A DNA stretch of 6,694 nucleotides from Janthinobacterium lividum. Lineage in GTDB: Bacteria > Pseudomonadota > Gammaproteobacteria > Steroidobacterales > Steroidobacteraceae. This document shows positions 5,106 to 6,694 of the stretch, piece by piece. The first letter of the stretch is position 1. Each line of letters opens with the position of its first letter. Below the pieces are notes generated by a model. The model searched no databases. It saw nothing but the letters and a program-made list of their open reading frames with translations, and was not told the origin of the DNA. Position numbers and translations under genes: made by a program. The stretch lies in the NCBI GenBank assembly GCA_943327025.2, contig CALPVO020000119.1, forward strand, positions 1 through 6,694, given 5' to 3'.

Positions 5106-6694
5106 CTACTGGAAACGGTAGCTAAACGACATTCCGTAGGTCGCCGGACGGCCGGCAAAGCGCACCACGGTATCGAGGTTGCGGTTGGCGGCAGTCCAAT
5201 AGTAGGCATCACCCACGTTGCGGCCCCAAGCGGACAGGCGCCAAGTGCCGTTCTGACTTTCGATACCGGCCCGTACGTCAACGAGGCTATACGCCTTCAC
5301 GTTGAGCAAAGGCAGTTCGCCCAACTGGCTATTGGTCTTGTCTTGGTGGGTTACCCCGCCGCCGACAAACCCGAAGAGACTTCCGCTAACGGGCCAACGA
5401 TAGTTGACGTCGGAAACCACCTGGAATTTCGGCGTATTCGGGAAGGCTTCCCCACCTAAATTGGCCAAGACGCCGTCGGGCTTGTAGTTGACGAAGTTAT
5501 CCAGCACCTTCGAGTCGATATAAGAGAGACCCGCAGTGATGGACAGGCCCTCGACCGGGAACCAGCTAGCCTGAAGCTCGGCGCCGGTCACTCGGGACTT
5601 GGGGACGTTGATCATCTGCAGCAAGGGCCCGAACAGGGGGTCCAGTACTCGCCCCAGAATCTGCTTGTCCTGGTAGTCGTAAAAGAACAGCGCGCCATCG
5701 ACATGCAGCTTGCCGTCCGCCGTGGTGGTCTTAAAGCCAGCCTCATAGGCCACCACCGACTCTTGTACGGCCGGCTGATACTGGCTGGCGGCCGTGGCGC
5801 CTAGCGAAGGGAAGCCACCGGCCTTGTAGCCCTTGCTGATGTTGGCGTAGAGCAGCGTCCGCTCGCGCGGCATCCACTCTGTGCCAACACGCCAGGAGAC
5901 ATTCGACTCATTCAAGCTGTCCACTACCAATCCGGGGGTTAGGGCAGCGTTGGCTGTCAAACACCCCCCATTGGCGATGGGCGGGTTCAGCGGCAGACCA
6001 AACTGAAACCGGAATGAGTTCCAGAAGGGACCAAAAATGGCCGAACTACTGCCGTCACCGGGGTCGCTGGTGCAGCCATTGAAATCATTATTCGATTTCG
6101 TATAGCGCACGCCGCCAGAAATCTTGACGTCATTGCTCAGCGAATAGTCGATGTTGGCGAAGACCGCCGACGTATCGGACTTTGCATTGTTGGAATCCCC
6201 GAAGCCTTTGAGTACGGGGAGCCCGAAGGCAGTAAAGAGCAGTGCCTGACTGCTTTGAATGAAGACGTTCTGACTGAACTCTTTCACATCATCTTTGGAG
6301 TAGGTGGCGCCGACGGTATAAATCGTATCTTTATTGAATTCGCCAGCTAACCGCAGTTCTTCAGAAAACGATTTGATCTTGCCGTTGGTGTCGCGGCTAA
6401 AGTTGAACAGCGTCGTTCCGTCGACATCCAAAAACAGCTCTTGATCGAAGCGACTGACGCTGGTGATGGAGGTGAGAACCATCTCGTTCGACAACTGATA
6501 GTCCACTCGAGCGGAGAGCTGTCGAAACTTGTTGTCGTTACGGTAGTCAGCGTCGGGGTTGAAATCCGCGGCTCTGGCATTGGCCGGAGCCCTTGGGTAT
6601 GTCAGGAGCCCGGGAACAAAGGGCGCAGCGTCCGGCAGGGCCGGGCTGATACCGATCAGTTGGCCTGCTTGGATGTCGGACTTGTCGGTGAAGC
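5106..6694 (-). CDS. TonB-dependent outer-membrane receptor, C-terminal beta-barrel part (cut by window edge)
   Basis: The frame is open without a stop from the TAG at 5106 to the window end, about 528 codons, so the gene enters from the right; the GTG at 6506 is internal. The visible part is beta-barrel: alternating strands and loops, GGVRYTKSNNDF (near 6073-6116), the signature YANISKGYKAGGFPSLGA (5849 downwards), YEAGFKTTTADGKL, GAELQASWFPVEGLSITAGLSYIDS and WRLSAWGRNVGDAYY, ending SFSYRFQ. Receptors of this family take up siderophores, cobalamin, carbohydrates or other ligands using TonB energy. The signal peptide, TonB box and plug, probably 200-300 residues, lie outside. Two cysteines (codons at 6072-6074 and 5961-5963) flank a probable surface loop and may form a disulfide. 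The barrel style recalls iron-receptor-type proteins common in sphingomonads and xanthomonads, but the ligand cannot be assigned. The final Gln after the usual terminal Phe is slightly atypical. It converges with the regulator gene. Confidence 0.9.
   Translation of the reverse strand, partial: FTDKSDIQAGQLIGISPALPDAAPFVPGLLTYPRAPANARAADFNPDADYRNDNKFRQLSARVDYQLSNEMVLTSITSVSRFDQELFLDVDGTTLFNFSRDTNGKIKSFSEELRLAGEFNKDTIYTVGATYSKDDVKEFSQNVFIQSSQALLFTAFGLPVLKGFGDSNNAKSDTSAVFANIDYSLSNDVKISGGVRYTKSNNDFNGCTSDPGDGSSSAIFGPFWNSFRFQFGLPLNPPIANGGCLTANAALTPGLVVDSLNESNVSWRVGTEWMPRERTLLYANISKGYKAGGFPSLGATAASQYQPAVQESVVAYEAGFKTTTADGKLHVDGALFFYDYQDKQILGRVLDPLFGPLLQMINVPKSRVTGAELQASWFPVEGLSITAGLSYIDSKVLDNFVNYKPDGVLANLGGEAFPNTPKFQVVSDVNYRWPVSGSLFGFVGGGVTHQDKTNSQLGELPLLNVKAYSLVDVRAGIESQNGTWRLSAWGRNVGDAYYWTAANRNLDTVVRFAGRPATYGMSFSYRFQ

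Noticed and set aside
6347..6580. GTG at 6506 as the true start of the receptor, or a separate minus-strand frame at 6347-6580
   Set aside because: The receptor frame remains open with barrel-like sequence from 6507 to the window end, so 6506 is internal. The 6347-6580 frame is an out-of-phase shadow of it.

Overview
The window is a high-GC stretch, most likely from a Gram-negative Pseudomonadota. A TonB-dependent outer-membrane receptor and a GH13 alpha-glucosidase with subfamily-23-like motifs fit a xanthomonad- or sphingomonad-type glycan degrader. This lineage call is an impression from protein style, not a computed placement. All six genes are on recognisable families; two run off the window ends.

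Layout. On the minus strand, reading from about 3924 down to 1, four tightly packed genes look like one operon: a cytoplasmic GH13 alpha-glucosidase (2260-3924), a PhyH-type Fe(II)/2-oxoglutarate dioxygenase (1303-2235, start uncertain), an esterase of the FrmB/EstA-like alpha/beta-hydrolase type (458-1270), and the start of an exported GH92 alpha-mannosidase (1-461, cut by the window edge). Gaps are 24-126, 32 and -4 bases. The last junction is an ATGA overlap, which suggests translational coupling. Divergently transcribed from the operon is an AraC-family regulator (best start 4135, end 5037), the obvious candidate to control it. The roughly 210-base region between them carries a near-perfect 20-bp palindrome close to the alpha-glucosidase start, a strong GC hairpin, and a 12-bp tandem repeat. 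Beyond the regulator, converging on it, lies the C-terminal part of a TonB-dependent receptor (5106 to the window end). A 10-bp hairpin sits between the two convergent stop codons.

How the genes may work together. The receptor could import a ligand across the outer membrane. The GH92 enzyme carries a signal peptide and would trim alpha-mannosides outside the cytoplasm. The alpha-glucosidase, esterase and dioxygenase lack signal peptides and would finish the products inside the cell. This is a glycan-utilisation model inferred from families and gene order; the true substrate cannot be read from the sequence.

Most unusual points: (1) the dioxygenase reading frame begins with about six in-frame 15-bp repeats, several of which carry their own possible start codon; (2) a separate 12-bp in-frame repeat lies directly before the regulator's start; (3) an oxygenase sits inside a glycosidase/esterase operon, hinting at a chemically modified sugar; (4) the esterase carries a C-x2-C-x2-C cluster.
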